Part shown: positions 8,527-16,638 of the stretch, one piece after another
How the letters are laid out: every line of letters starts with the position of its first letter
Position numbering within the stretch: position 1 is the first letter of the stretch
From: Hoeflea sp.
GTDB taxonomy: Bacteria > Pseudomonadota > Alphaproteobacteria > Rhizobiales > Rhizobiaceae
Length of the DNA stretch: 64,000 nucleotides
NCBI GenBank assembly: GCA_019084245.1
Contig: JAHRFE010000040.1
Location: 62,001 to 126,000, forward strand
Reading direction: 5' to 3'
Translations under genes and position numbers: made by a program
Notes under the pieces: model-generated
Database searches by the model: none
Told to the model about the DNA's origin: nothing
Seen by the model: the letters and a program-made list of their open reading frames with translations, nothing else

Positions 8527-9327
8527 ATGTATGCAACCAATTATCACCGCGCCTCCTCGGTGGAGGACGCCGTCAAGCTGGCATCGGGCAATGACGAGGC
8601 CAAGTATCTCTCCGGCGGGCAGACCCTGCTGCCAACCATGAAGCAGCGGCTCGCGGCACCCTCGGATCTCGTTGATCTGAGGCATGTGGGCGAGCTGAAG
8701 GGTATCTCGGTCGATGGCGGGAAGATCCGGATCGGGGCCGCCACGACGCATTCGGAGGTGGCTCAGTCCTCCGACATCGCCAGCGTCTGTCCCGGCCTCA
8801 CGCATCTGGCTGCCCATATCGGCGACCCGCATGTGCGCCACATGGGCACGATCGGCGGTTCGATCGCCAACAACGACCCGGCGGCGGATTACCCGGCGGC
8901 CCTGCTCGCCCTCAATGCGACCATCGTCACAAATACGCGCTCGATTGCCGCCGATGCGTATTTCACCGGCATGTTCGACACCGCGCTGGAAGAGGGCGAA
9001 CTGATCGTGGCGGTCGAGATCACCGCGCCCGCCAAATGCGGGTATGCCAAGTTCCCCAACCCGGCGTCGCGCTATGCGCTGACCGGCGTCTTTGTCGCAA
9101 GACAAGGCGATGGATCGGTTCGCGTGGCGGTCACCGGCGCGGGCTCCGACGGCGTGTTCCGGCAGGCTGAGATGGAACAGGCGCTCAAGTCGGATTTCTC
9201 CGCCGCGGCGCTTGACGGCATCACGGTCGACGATGCCGACCTGATGGCGGACATCCACGGCTCCTCGGCCTACCGCGCCAATCTGGTCAAGGTGATGGCC
9301 AAGCGGGCGGTCACTGCTGCCGGGTGA
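8527..9327 (+). CDS. FAD-binding middle subunit of the Mo hydroxylase (CoxM-like)
   Basis: FAD subunit of 266 residues, third gene of the S-L-M operon, 18 nt after the large subunit and preceded by an AAGGGAGG ribosome-binding site. It shows both FAD motifs of the family: AGGQ-type (LSGGQTLLPTMK, near residue 35) and TIGGSIANNDPAADYPAA (near residue 115). It accepts electrons from the 2Fe-2S subunit and hands them to a quinone or other acceptor. S-L-M order is typical of form II operons; form I operons are M-S-L. A strong terminator follows. Confidence 0.93.
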   Translation: MYATNYHRASSVEDAVKLASGNDEAKYLSGGQTLLPTMKQRLAAPSDLVDLRHVGELKGISVDGGKIRIGAATTHSEVAQSSDIASVCPGLTHLAAHIGDPHVRHMGTIGGSIANNDPAADYPAALLALNATIVTNTRSIAADAYFTGMFDTALEEGELIVAVEITAPAKCGYAKFPNPASRYALTGVFVARQGDGSVRVAVTGAGSDGVFRQAEMEQALKSDFSAAALDGITVDDADLMADIHGSSAYRANLVKVMAKRAVTAAG

Positions 9328-9373
9328 GCGCACCCTGCCCAAAGGGCGGCACGATGCGATGAGATAGATACAG

Positions 9374-9399
9374 GGGCGGGTCTCATGATCCGCCCTTTT
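9374..9399 (+). terminator. Intrinsic terminator after the Mo-hydroxylase operon
   Basis: GGGCGG and CCGCCC form a 6-bp GC stem with a 10-nt loop, followed directly by TTTT. It lies 47 nt after the FAD-subunit stop codon and just before the convergent end of dxr. Confidence 0.75.
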
Positions 9400-9409
9400 G
9401 CTTGGGTGG

Positions 9410-10597
9410 TCAGGCCGGTTCGCGCAGCAGCGACCTGGCCACCGCGCGGGCTTCGCGATCCGCCGCATAGACATCTTCAATGCTTGCAGCCTCGCGGCCG
9501 TCATGGAGCCGGTCCATCGTTTCGGCGACGATATCCGCCATGTCCAGAAATCCGGTCCGGCCTGCAATGAAGACGTCGAGTGCGGCTTCCTTGGCGCCGT
9601 TGAGAATGGCGCCTTGAAGCCCGCCGCGCTGCATGGCGATGCGGGCAAGCGCGAGCGCCGGAAACCGGGTCTCGTCGGGCGCGGAAAAATCGAGCCGCGC
9701 GAGCCTGGCGAAATCCAGCCGCTCGACGGGAAGGTTGGCGCGACGCGGATGGGAGATGGCGTAGCCGATCGCGTGGCGCATGTCGGGAGCGCCGAGTTGG
9801 GCCAGCACAGAGCCGTCCGAGTAGCCGACCATCGAATGAATGATGGACTGCGGATGGACGATAACCTCGATCTGATCGGGCCGCAGGCCGAACAGATGGC
9901 GCGCCTCGATCATCTCCAGCGCCTTGTTGAACATCGAGGCGCTGTCGATGGAAATCTTGATGCCCATCGACCAGTTCGGATGCGCGGCGGCGATTTCGGG
10001 CGTGACCGCGGCCATCTGTTCGCGTGTGTAATCGCGGAATGGTCCGCCGGACGCAGTCAGGATGATGCGCTCGACCGCATGGCGCTGGTTTTCCTCCAGC
10101 ACCTGGAAGATGGCGTTGTGTTCGCTGTCGACCGGCAGCAGCCTGCCGCCGCCCCGGCTCATCGCCGCCGTGAACAGGTCGCCTGCGGAGACCAGGCATT
10201 CCTTGTTGGCAAGCGCGATATCGGCGCCGCCGGCGACAGCGGCAAGCGTCGGGGCAAGTCCGGCGATGCCGACTATTCCCGCCAGCAAGAGATCGGTGTC
10301 GCGATGACCGGCTTCTATCAAGGCCGACGGCCCGGCTCCGACCTCGATGCCTGAGCCTGCGAGCGCGGATTTCAGCTCCGCATAGCGGTCCGGATCGGCG
10401 GTTGCGGCAAAGCCCGCGCCGGTTTGCCTTGCCTGCCGCGCCAGAAGCTCGATGTTGCCCATGCCGGTGATGGCGGGAACCGCGAAGGCGTCGCGGCCGC
10501 CGAGATGTTCCATGACATCAAGCGTGTTGCGGCCGATGGAGCCGGTTGAACCGAGGATGGAAATGCGGCGTTTTGTTGCGAAGGCGGCACTGTTCAT
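9410..10597 (-). CDS. dxr: 1-deoxy-D-xylulose-5-phosphate reductoisomerase
   Basis: Second enzyme of the methylerythritol phosphate pathway: rearranges and reduces DXP to MEP with NADPH and a divalent metal. 395 residues, full length. N-terminal NADPH site STGSIGRNTLDV, then ANKECLVSAG near residue 125 and the metal-binding DSEHNAIFQ near residue 155; the C-terminal helical domain is complete. Dxr is usually found in a uppS-cdsA-dxr-rseP cluster; here it stands alone, 102 nt after the end of a 3-hydroxyisobutyrate dehydrogenase-like gene, so it may be a second or relocated copy (inference). Confidence 0.95.
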   Translation of the reverse strand: MNSAAFATKRRISILGSTGSIGRNTLDVMEHLGGRDAFAVPAITGMGNIELLARQARQTGAGFAATADPDRYAELKSALAGSGIEVGAGPSALIEAGHRDTDLLLAGIVGIAGLAPTLAAVAGGADIALANKECLVSAGDLFTAAMSRGGGRLLPVDSEHNAIFQVLEENQRHAVERIILTASGGPFRDYTREQMAAVTPEIAAAHPNWSMGIKISIDSASMFNKALEMIEARHLFGLRPDQIEVIVHPQSIIHSMVGYSDGSVLAQLGAPDMRHAIGYAISHPRRANLPVERLDFARLARLDFSAPDETRFPALALARIAMQRGGLQGAILNGAKEAALDVFIAGRTGFLDMADIVAETMDRLHDGREAASIEDVYAADREARAVARSLLREPA

Positions 10598-10699
10598 GAA
10601 AACACCATCGTGGGCTTCTTGGATGCGGTCAAGCCATCCTCAGGGTATAATGCGCGTGGCATTCAGGCTGGTTTCCAACGGCAAAACGCGCGGATTTGC

Positions 10700-11593
10700 T
10701 CAATCCCGAGGTGTTTTTGAAAGCTTGTTCAGATCAAGCAATTCGAGGAACAGGGCGGAATGGTCGAGATCGCCGCCGCCGAGATTCTCCGCCAGGCGCA
10801 CGAACCGATCACGCACGGCCTCGACCAAGGGAAGGCGGATACCGAGTTCGCCGGCCTCGATGAGAATGTTGTCGAGATCCTTGATCTGGACAAGCACCCT
10901 GCCGCCGGGCTTAAAATCGCCTGCCTGCATGCGTGCGCCATGCTGTTGCAGGATGGCCGAATCGGCAAAACCGCCACTGAGTGCGGAGCGGAAGGCCTCG
11001 AGATCGCCGCCGCCTTCCGAGACCAGCAGCGTGGCTTCAGCGACGGCGCCGATGGTGATGCCGACGATCGCCTGATTTGCGAGCTTGGCGAGTTGGCCCG
11101 CACCCGAGGGACCGACCCGTACCGCCCGGCCCAGGGGCTTAAACAGATCCGCCGCTTCGTCAAACACTGGCTGCTCGCCGCCGGCCATGATCGCCAGGGT
11201 CCCGGCTTCGGCGCCCTTGGTGCCGCCGCTGACCGGCGCGTCGAGGTGGTGAACTCCAAGCTTGGCAAGGCGCGATGCGTGATCCCGGGCCTGGGATGGC
11301 CGGATCGAGCTCATGTCGATGACGGTGGCGCCAGCGGTGATCGCGCCGGCCACGCCGGTTTCGAACAGGACATGGTTCACAACCGCGCCATCGGTCAGCA
11401 TGGTGATGATATGGGTCGCGCGGCTGACTGCATCCTTTGGGTCACGAGCGATCCGTGCACCCTCAGCCGCGAGAGGGGCGGATTTTGAGGGGTCCCTGTT
11501 CCAGACGGTCAGGTCAAATCCCGCGCCAAGGAGCCGCCGCGCCATGGGCAGGCCCATCAGCCCGGTGCCGAGCACTGCAATCGATGTGGTCAT
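10700..11593 (-). CDS. NAD(P)-dependent beta-hydroxyacid dehydrogenase (3-hydroxyisobutyrate dehydrogenase family)
   Basis: 297 residues with an N-terminal Rossmann fold (GTGLMGLPMARRL, GxGxxG) and the family substrate motif DAPVSGGTKGAEAGTL near residue 117. The catalytic lysine lies in the helix of GAGQLAKLANQ (about residue 170). Members oxidise 3-hydroxyisobutyrate or reduce tartronate semialdehyde or succinic semialdehyde; the exact substrate cannot be read from the sequence. It begins 12 nt after the SapC-like gene ends and is probably co-transcribed with it. Confidence 0.9.
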   Translation of the reverse strand: MTTSIAVLGTGLMGLPMARRLLGAGFDLTVWNRDPSKSAPLAAEGARIARDPKDAVSRATHIITMLTDGAVVNHVLFETGVAGAITAGATVIDMSSIRPSQARDHASRLAKLGVHHLDAPVSGGTKGAEAGTLAIMAGGEQPVFDEAADLFKPLGRAVRVGPSGAGQLAKLANQAIVGITIGAVAEATLLVSEGGGDLEAFRSALSGGFADSAILQQHGARMQAGDFKPGGRVLVQIKDLDNILIEAGELGIRLPLVEAVRDRFVRLAENLGGGDLDHSALFLELLDLNKLSKTPRD

Positions 11594-11605
11594 ATCGGTC
11601 TACCT

Positions 11606-12367
11606 TCAGGTGTTGCGGAGGCTTGCCTGATGCAACAGCGATGTCCAGCTGTTCATCGAGGCAAGGTGGCAATAGACCGTGGCCAGCGCGTCGGCCTTGC
11701 GCAGCTTGAGGAAATCCTCATCGCTCATGGCCAGAAGCTTCGCCTCGTCGACCAGGTGAAATCCGGTAATGTTGAAGTTCTGGCCGTCGCCAAGGGTGAT
11801 CTTGCTGGTGCGTTCGGCAAGCAGGCCGCTGTCTGCGATCACCTTCATGATCTGCCTGGTTTTGACAAACATGCCCTGGTACTGCTCGCAGAAAGACAGG
11901 GCGCTCTTGATGACTTCGCTTTGATCGCTGTCCTCGAAGAAGGGCTTGACCTCCTTGCCTGAGCCGGCATCGAAATCCACCAGCCGGGCGGGATCGTTCT
12001 CGATGCACAGGGTCAGCCGCTCGTCGGTTTCACCGCCGGCGAGGATGAAGGGATAGCGCCGGACATAGGCGGGAACATAATGCGGTTCGGCCCATTTGCC
12101 CTCAGAATTGATGAAGAGGTTCTCCCCGTCCCTGATTCCGGTGATGACCATGGGCATGTAGTCAGGGCCGGAAAAGACGATCGGATAGGACCGCATCGCC
12201 GCAGGCATTTCCGCCGCCATCAGCGGGATGACGATTGCGTTCGCCGCAAAACCCAGATCGCCGCTCAAGGCCAGTCCCTTGCCGCCATGCCGCTCGCGGT
12301 TCAAGGCCTCGGGCGACTTGTAAAAAAGCGGAAGTTTTTCTGCCTGCTTGTCCTTGCTGCCGGTCAC
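11606..12367 (-). CDS. SapC family protein
   Basis: 253 residues matching the SapC family (PF07277): N-terminal LPLFYKSPEALN, then the conserved stretch with PIVFSG and YVPAYVRRYPFIL, and C-terminal LYxxL-like HLASMNSW. The name comes from Campylobacter fetus S-layer proteins, but most proteobacterial members have no proven role and often sit with tryptophan halogenase or cupin genes, which are absent here. No signal peptide or membrane segment is seen. It leads a likely two-gene operon with the hydroxyacid dehydrogenase. Confidence 0.88.
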   Translation of the reverse strand: MTGSKDKQAEKLPLFYKSPEALNRERHGGKGLALSGDLGFAANAIVIPLMAAEMPAAMRSYPIVFSGPDYMPMVITGIRDGENLFINSEGKWAEPHYVPAYVRRYPFILAGGETDERLTLCIENDPARLVDFDAGSGKEVKPFFEDSDQSEVIKSALSFCEQYQGMFVKTRQIMKVIADSGLLAERTSKITLGDGQNFNITGFHLVDEAKLLAMSDEDFLKLRKADALATVYCHLASMNSWTSLLHQASLRNT

Positions 12368-12531
12368 TGGCCGTCTCCCCCATATGGTTGTATCCGTCTC
12401 CGGAGAGACTTTTCGCGCGTATGATCATGAAATTCAAGAGCAATCGATACCTGTTGAGACCCACGGACAATTGGTGTTTCGATGCAGCGGGCAGCTATAC
12501 AAGCCTTTCGGCGCTCAATAAGTTGGCCGGC

Positions 12532-13752
12532 ATGACAGATTCCGACATTCTTGACAGCCGGTATTCGTGGATGCGGCTTGGTGCGACCCTGGCGATTGCC
12601 GTTATCGGCAATGTCGGGATGTGGGCGATCATCGTGATCATGCCGGCGGTGCAAAGCGAGTTTGCCATTGCACGGGCGGATGCCTCGCTTCCCTACACAT
12701 TGACCATGGTTGGCTTCGGCCTTGGCAATCTCGTGATCGGCCGCGCAGTCGACAGGTGGGGGATCACCGTGGCGCTGATCGGGTCGGCGCTCACCATTGC
12801 AACGGGGTTCGGGCTGGCCGCGATCAGCGACTCGGTCCTGACGCTGACGGTCACGCATTTCATCATCGGATTCGGCACGGCTGCGAGTTTCGGGCCGCTG
12901 ATCGCCGACATTTCCCACTGGTTCTACAAGCGGCGCGGCATTGCGGTGGCGATTGCCGCAAGCGGAAATTATCTGTCCGGCGCGATCTGGCCGATGCTGC
13001 TCGCCGGAATCCTGAGCGAACATGGCTGGCGGTCCGTCTACCTTGTGCTTGCCATCGTCCCGGTGCTGCTGATCCTTCCGCTGTCGATGCTGCTCAGGCG
13101 CCGGGTGCCTGACGATGCGACGGCGCACGCCAACAGGATGTCGGCGGCCAATGCAAAGTCGGTCAGCTTCTCGCCCAGCGCCCTGCAATGGCTTCTGGGC
13201 CTGGCCGGGATCGGGTGCTGCGTGGCGATGGCGATGCCGCAGGTTCACCTGGTCTCCTATTGCACGGATCTGGGCTATGGCCCCGCGGTCGGCGCTGAAA
13301 TGCTGTCGCTGATGCTGATGGGCGGCGTCGTCTCGCGGCTGGTGTCCGGCCTGGTCGCCGACAAGCTGGGCGGGGTGAAGACGCTGCTCATCGGCTCGAC
13401 CCTGCAATGCATCGCCCTGTTTCTGTATCTGCCGTTCGATGCGCTGGTGCCGCTCTACATCGTCAGCCTGATCTTCGGTCTTTCGCAGGGCGGGATTGTG
13501 CCGAGCTATGCGCTGATTGTCCGCGAATACCTCCCGGCGAAGGAAGCGGGCGCTCGTGTCGGGTTCGTCATCATGGCGACGATCACGGGAATGGCGCTCG
13601 GCGGCTGGATGTCGGGCTGGATCTACGATCTCACCGGCTCCTACCAGGCGGCCTTCCTCAACGGCATCGCCTGGAACTTCCTCAACATCGCGATCATCGC
13701 GCTGTTGTTGTTCAAGTCGCGGGCGCGGCGCGGCGAGGCGGTTGCGGCTTGA
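12532..13752 (+). CDS. MFS transporter
   Basis: About 406 residues with roughly 12 hydrophobic segments and a central charged loop (LLRRRVPDD), typical of the major facilitator superfamily and closest in style to the oxalate/formate antiporter and monocarboxylate group. The start is uncertain: I use the ATG at 12532, which begins just before the first membrane helix; ATGs at 12421 and 12427 are in frame and would add a soluble leader of about 37 residues. It diverges from the SapC-like gene. The substrate is unknown. Confidence 0.85.
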   Translation: MTDSDILDSRYSWMRLGATLAIAVIGNVGMWAIIVIMPAVQSEFAIARADASLPYTLTMVGFGLGNLVIGRAVDRWGITVALIGSALTIATGFGLAAISDSVLTLTVTHFIIGFGTAASFGPLIADISHWFYKRRGIAVAIAASGNYLSGAIWPMLLAGILSEHGWRSVYLVLAIVPVLLILPLSMLLRRRVPDDATAHANRMSAANAKSVSFSPSALQWLLGLAGIGCCVAMAMPQVHLVSYCTDLGYGPAVGAEMLSLMLMGGVVSRLVSGLVADKLGGVKTLLIGSTLQCIALFLYLPFDALVPLYIVSLIFGLSQGGIVPSYALIVREYLPAKEAGARVGFVIMATITGMALGGWMSGWIYDLTGSYQAAFLNGIAWNFLNIAIIALLLFKSRARRGEAVAA

Positions 13753-13856
13753 TAAGGGAGGGGTGCACGCGGCTCAGCCATTCGCGCCGGAAAGAGTGTA
13801 AACCATCTCTCCGGTACAAACCGTGACCTAAGTTTCAGGGCCGGACAATTGCTGGG

Positions 13857-13932
13857 TGGTGATCCCGGAAGGATTCGAACCTTCGACCCCAGGATTAGGA
13901 ATCCTGTGCTCTATCCCCTGAGCTACGGGACC
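13857..13932 (-). tRNA. tRNA-Arg (anticodon CCT)
   Basis: 76 nt including an encoded CCA. The acceptor stem GGTCCCG pairs with CGGGATC (one G-U pair), the D arm is GCTC/GAGC, the anticodon stem CAGGA/TCCTG encloses TTCCTAA with CCT at positions 34-36, and the T arm is GAAGG TTCGAAT CCTTC. The cloverleaf is complete. It reads AGG codons, which are rare in GC-rich genomes. Confidence 0.97.
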
Positions 13933-13943
13933 ACGCGATCACC

Positions 13944-13972
13944 TGCATACAGAAACCCGGGCGGTTCTTCAA
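13944..13972 (-). promoter_or_regulatory. Candidate tRNA-Arg promoter
   Basis: On the minus strand TTGAAG (13967-13972) and TATGCA (13944-13949) are separated by exactly 17 nt, and the -10 ends 12 nt before the mature tRNA. The -35 box falls inside the loop and stem of the hairpin at 13957-13989. Confidence 0.4.
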
Positions 13973-13989
13973 TACGAAGAACCGCCCGG
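13957..13989 (-). terminator. 14-bp perfect hairpin after the M20 gene
   Basis: CCGGGCGGTTCTTC and its exact reverse complement flank a 5-nt loop. Read on the minus strand the hairpin is followed by the modest T-rich run GTTTCTGT. It starts 65 nt after the M20 amidohydrolase stop and ends 25 nt before tRNA-Arg, so it most likely terminates the amidohydrolase transcript. Confidence 0.6.
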
Positions 13990-14053
13990 ATGAGAGGCGA
14001 TGCACGATTGCCGAGATCTCCAGCCTGATCTCAGCCATGAGGGCATTGACCGG

Positions 14054-15220
14054 TCAGGCAGCCAGCGCCTTTTCGGCCAGATTGACCCAGTAGGACACGC
14101 CCACCGGGATGGCGTCGTCGTTGAAATCATAGGCCGGGTGGTGGAGGCCGGCGGTGTCGCCATTGCCCATGAAAATGAAGGCGCCTGGCCTTGATTCGAG
14201 CATGAAGGAGAAATCCTCGCCGCCCATGGTGGGTGGCTGGTTGCGCTCGACCATGCCCGCGCCTGCAAGACCCTCAGCCACATCGGCGGCAAAGTCGGTC
14301 TCGTCGGCGTGGTTGAAGGTGACAGGGTAGTTCCTGAGATATCTCACACTGGCTTCCACGCCATGGGCGGCGGCGACGCCGCGGGCAATCTCGTTGATCC
14401 GGGTTTCGGCCAGGTCCCGCATCGCCAGCGACAGCGTGCGCACGGTGCCGGCCAGTTCAACGGTCTCGGGGATGATGTTGTAGGCGGATCCGCCGATGAA
14501 TTTGGTCACCGAAACCACCACCGACTCAAGCGGATTGGCGTTGCGCGAAGCGATCGTCTGGAGCGACGAGACGATGGCCGAGCCAGCGACAATCGGATCG
14601 ATCGTCAGATGCGGCATCGCGGCATGACCGCCGAGGCCCTTGAGGGAGATGTCGAAGATGTCCGTCGCCGCCATGATCGGACCCTTGCGGATGGCGAACT
14701 GGCCAACCGGAAGTCCCGGCAGATTGTGCATGCCGAACACCTTGGTGATGCCGAAGCGCTCCATCATGCCGTCATTGACCATCTCGCGGCCGCCGCCGCC
14801 GCCTTCTTCCGCAGGCTGGAAGATCACGGCCACGGAACCGGTGAAATTGCGCGTCGCAGCGAGATGGCGGGCAGCGCCCAGCAGCATGGCCGTGTGGCCG
14901 TCATGACCGCAGGCGTGCATCTTGCCGGGCGTGCGCGAGGCCCATGGCAGGCCGGTGATCTCGGTGATCGGCAGGGCGTCCATGTCGGCGCGCAGGCCGA
15001 TCGCCGGACCATTGCCGCCCGGGCGGCCATGAATGATGCCAACAACGCCGGTCTTGCCGATGCCGGTCACGACCTCGTCGCAGCCAAAGGATTTAAGCTT
15101 GTCAGCGACGAAGGCGGCCGTGTTGTGCACGTCAAACAGCAGTTCAGGATCGGCGTGAAGCGTGCGGCGCCATTCGGCAACCTCGTCCTTCATGGAAACA
15201 ACATCGGCAACAAGCTGCAT
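14054..15220 (-). CDS. M20 family metallopeptidase/amidohydrolase (hippurate hydrolase-like)
   Basis: 388 residues. The M20 metal-binding elements are visible: MHACGHDGHTAML near residue 100 and FQPAEEGGGGGREM near residue 137, with HNLPG further on. The dimerisation domain follows and the catalytic core resumes at the C terminus (GGEDFSF). Such enzymes hydrolyse N-acyl amino acids, hippurate or indole-3-acetyl amino acids in the cytoplasm. It is transcribed alone, with a hairpin terminator downstream. The precise substrate is not predictable. Confidence 0.92.
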   Translation of the reverse strand: MQLVADVVSMKDEVAEWRRTLHADPELLFDVHNTAAFVADKLKSFGCDEVVTGIGKTGVVGIIHGRPGGNGPAIGLRADMDALPITEITGLPWASRTPGKMHACGHDGHTAMLLGAARHLAATRNFTGSVAVIFQPAEEGGGGGREMVNDGMMERFGITKVFGMHNLPGLPVGQFAIRKGPIMAATDIFDISLKGLGGHAAMPHLTIDPIVAGSAIVSSLQTIASRNANPLESVVVSVTKFIGGSAYNIIPETVELAGTVRTLSLAMRDLAETRINEIARGVAAAHGVEASVRYLRNYPVTFNHADETDFAADVAEGLAGAGMVERNQPPTMGGEDFSFMLESRPGAFIFMGNGDTAGLHHPAYDFNDDAIPVGVSYWVNLAEKALAA

Positions 15221-15408
15221 TTTAAACCCCTATGTGACCTTGTTCTCCGGCTAAGACGCTTGTGCAGTTATCGCCTTTTGCCATCTGTCTGCCATATAGG
15301 TTAAGTAGGCGCTTGTGACGAGTAAAAAGCAGTGGCCTGTTCCCCTTGAGCCAGATGCCGATCGTCATTTTCTACGGCGGGACACCGTTAAATACAATTG
15401 GAAACCGG

Positions 15409-16620
15409 ATGCCCAGAATGAGCTTGAATGAACAGATGCGCCGAATCGGCACAGGAATGGCGCTTCTGGCGCTGGCGCTGGTTTTTTCCAATGATTCGAT
15501 GGCCAATCCAAGAATCGCCGTGGATGTGAACTCGGGCCGGGTGATCGAGCATGAACAGGCGTTTCAGCGCTGGTATCCGGCCTCGCTGACGAAACTCATG
15601 ACCGCCTATGTCGTGTTCTCGGCGATCCGGTCGGGCCAGATGACCACCGAAACGCCGATTGCAATGTCGGTTCATGCTGCCCAGGAGCCACCAAGCAAGA
15701 TGTATTTCAAGCCCGGCGAACGGTTCCCGCTCGATTCCGCGCTCAAATACCTGATGGTCAAATCCGCCAATGATGTCGCCGTGGCGATCGCAGAGGCGGT
15801 TTCCGGCAGCGAGGAAGCCTTTGTCCGGGACATGAATGCCGCCGCCTTGCGGATCGGCATGACCTCGACGCGCTTCGTCAATCCGAACGGCCTGCCAGGC
15901 AGCGGTCAATACACCACCGCCCGCGACATGGCGCTGCTGGCGGTCGCCATTCGCCGCGGGTTTCCGGAATTCGCGCATTATTACAGCTACGAGGGTTTTG
16001 CCATCGGCACGGCGACCCACATCAACTACAATTTGCTGATGGGGAGATTTCCGGGCGCCGATGGCATGAAGACGGGTTTTATCTGCGCGTCCGGATTCAA
16101 TCAAATCTCTTCGGCAACCCGCAACGGCAAGATTGTGGTCAGCGTGGTGCTGGGCGCGCCGTCTCAGGAGGCGAGGGCGGAAGAATCGGCGCGGCTTTTG
16201 AACAAGGCGCTGACTGAAACCGCGCCGGGCGGCGTCACGCTTTCGAGCCTGGCGCCTTACGGTGACGGGCGCGACGTGGTGGCGGACATTTCCGGCGACA
16301 TATGCTCCAAGGCAGCACGGGAAGCGCGCTATGAGGGCCGGGATGTGGAGGGCAAGATGGTGCTCGATTCGCCCTATCTGGTTGCGCTGACGCGCGAACC
16401 GCGGCTGGTCCAGGCCCCGGCAGGGCCGCCGGCGCCAAGCACCGAGATCGCGTTGTCGAGAATTCCGCTTCCGATCGCGCGGCCATCCTCTGCGCTTGAC
16501 GGACAGGTCGAGCCTTTTGCGGCCACGGCGTTCACGGCGACGGCCGGGTCCGCGGCGGCCGCCGAGGCGATGCCGTTGCGCTCGAGCGTTCCGATTCCGA
16601 TCCCCCGCCCCGCAAATTAA
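15409..16620 (+). CDS. D-alanyl-D-alanine carboxypeptidase (S11, PBP5/6 family)
   Basis: Trims the terminal D-Ala from peptidoglycan pentapeptides in the periplasm. A signal peptide covers about residues 1-32 (cleavage near MA-NPR). The three serine-peptidase motifs are present: SLTK (Ser59), SAN in KSANDVAVA and KTG in MKTGF. The C-terminal third is alanine/proline-rich, unlike the classical PBP5 domain, and lacks an obvious amphipathic anchor. In-frame starts at 15346 and 15418 are possible; 15409 leaves a normal signal peptide. A GTPase gene follows at 18 nt. Confidence 0.9.
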   Translation: MPRMSLNEQMRRIGTGMALLALALVFSNDSMANPRIAVDVNSGRVIEHEQAFQRWYPASLTKLMTAYVVFSAIRSGQMTTETPIAMSVHAAQEPPSKMYFKPGERFPLDSALKYLMVKSANDVAVAIAEAVSGSEEAFVRDMNAAALRIGMTSTRFVNPNGLPGSGQYTTARDMALLAVAIRRGFPEFAHYYSYEGFAIGTATHINYNLLMGRFPGADGMKTGFICASGFNQISSATRNGKIVVSVVLGAPSQEARAEESARLLNKALTETAPGGVTLSSLAPYGDGRDVVADISGDICSKAAREARYEGRDVEGKMVLDSPYLVALTREPRLVQAPAGPPAPSTEIALSRIPLPIARPSSALDGQVEPFAATAFTATAGSAAAAEAMPLRSSVPIPIPRPAN

Positions 16621-16638
16621 CCCCGGAAGACCCAAGAT

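Noticed and set aside
7444-9648. Long open frame (over 700 codons) on the minus strand
   Set aside because: It lies opposite the Mo-hydroxylase large and FAD subunits, has arginine/histidine-rich non-family sequence, and is the usual antisense artefact of GC-rich codon bias.
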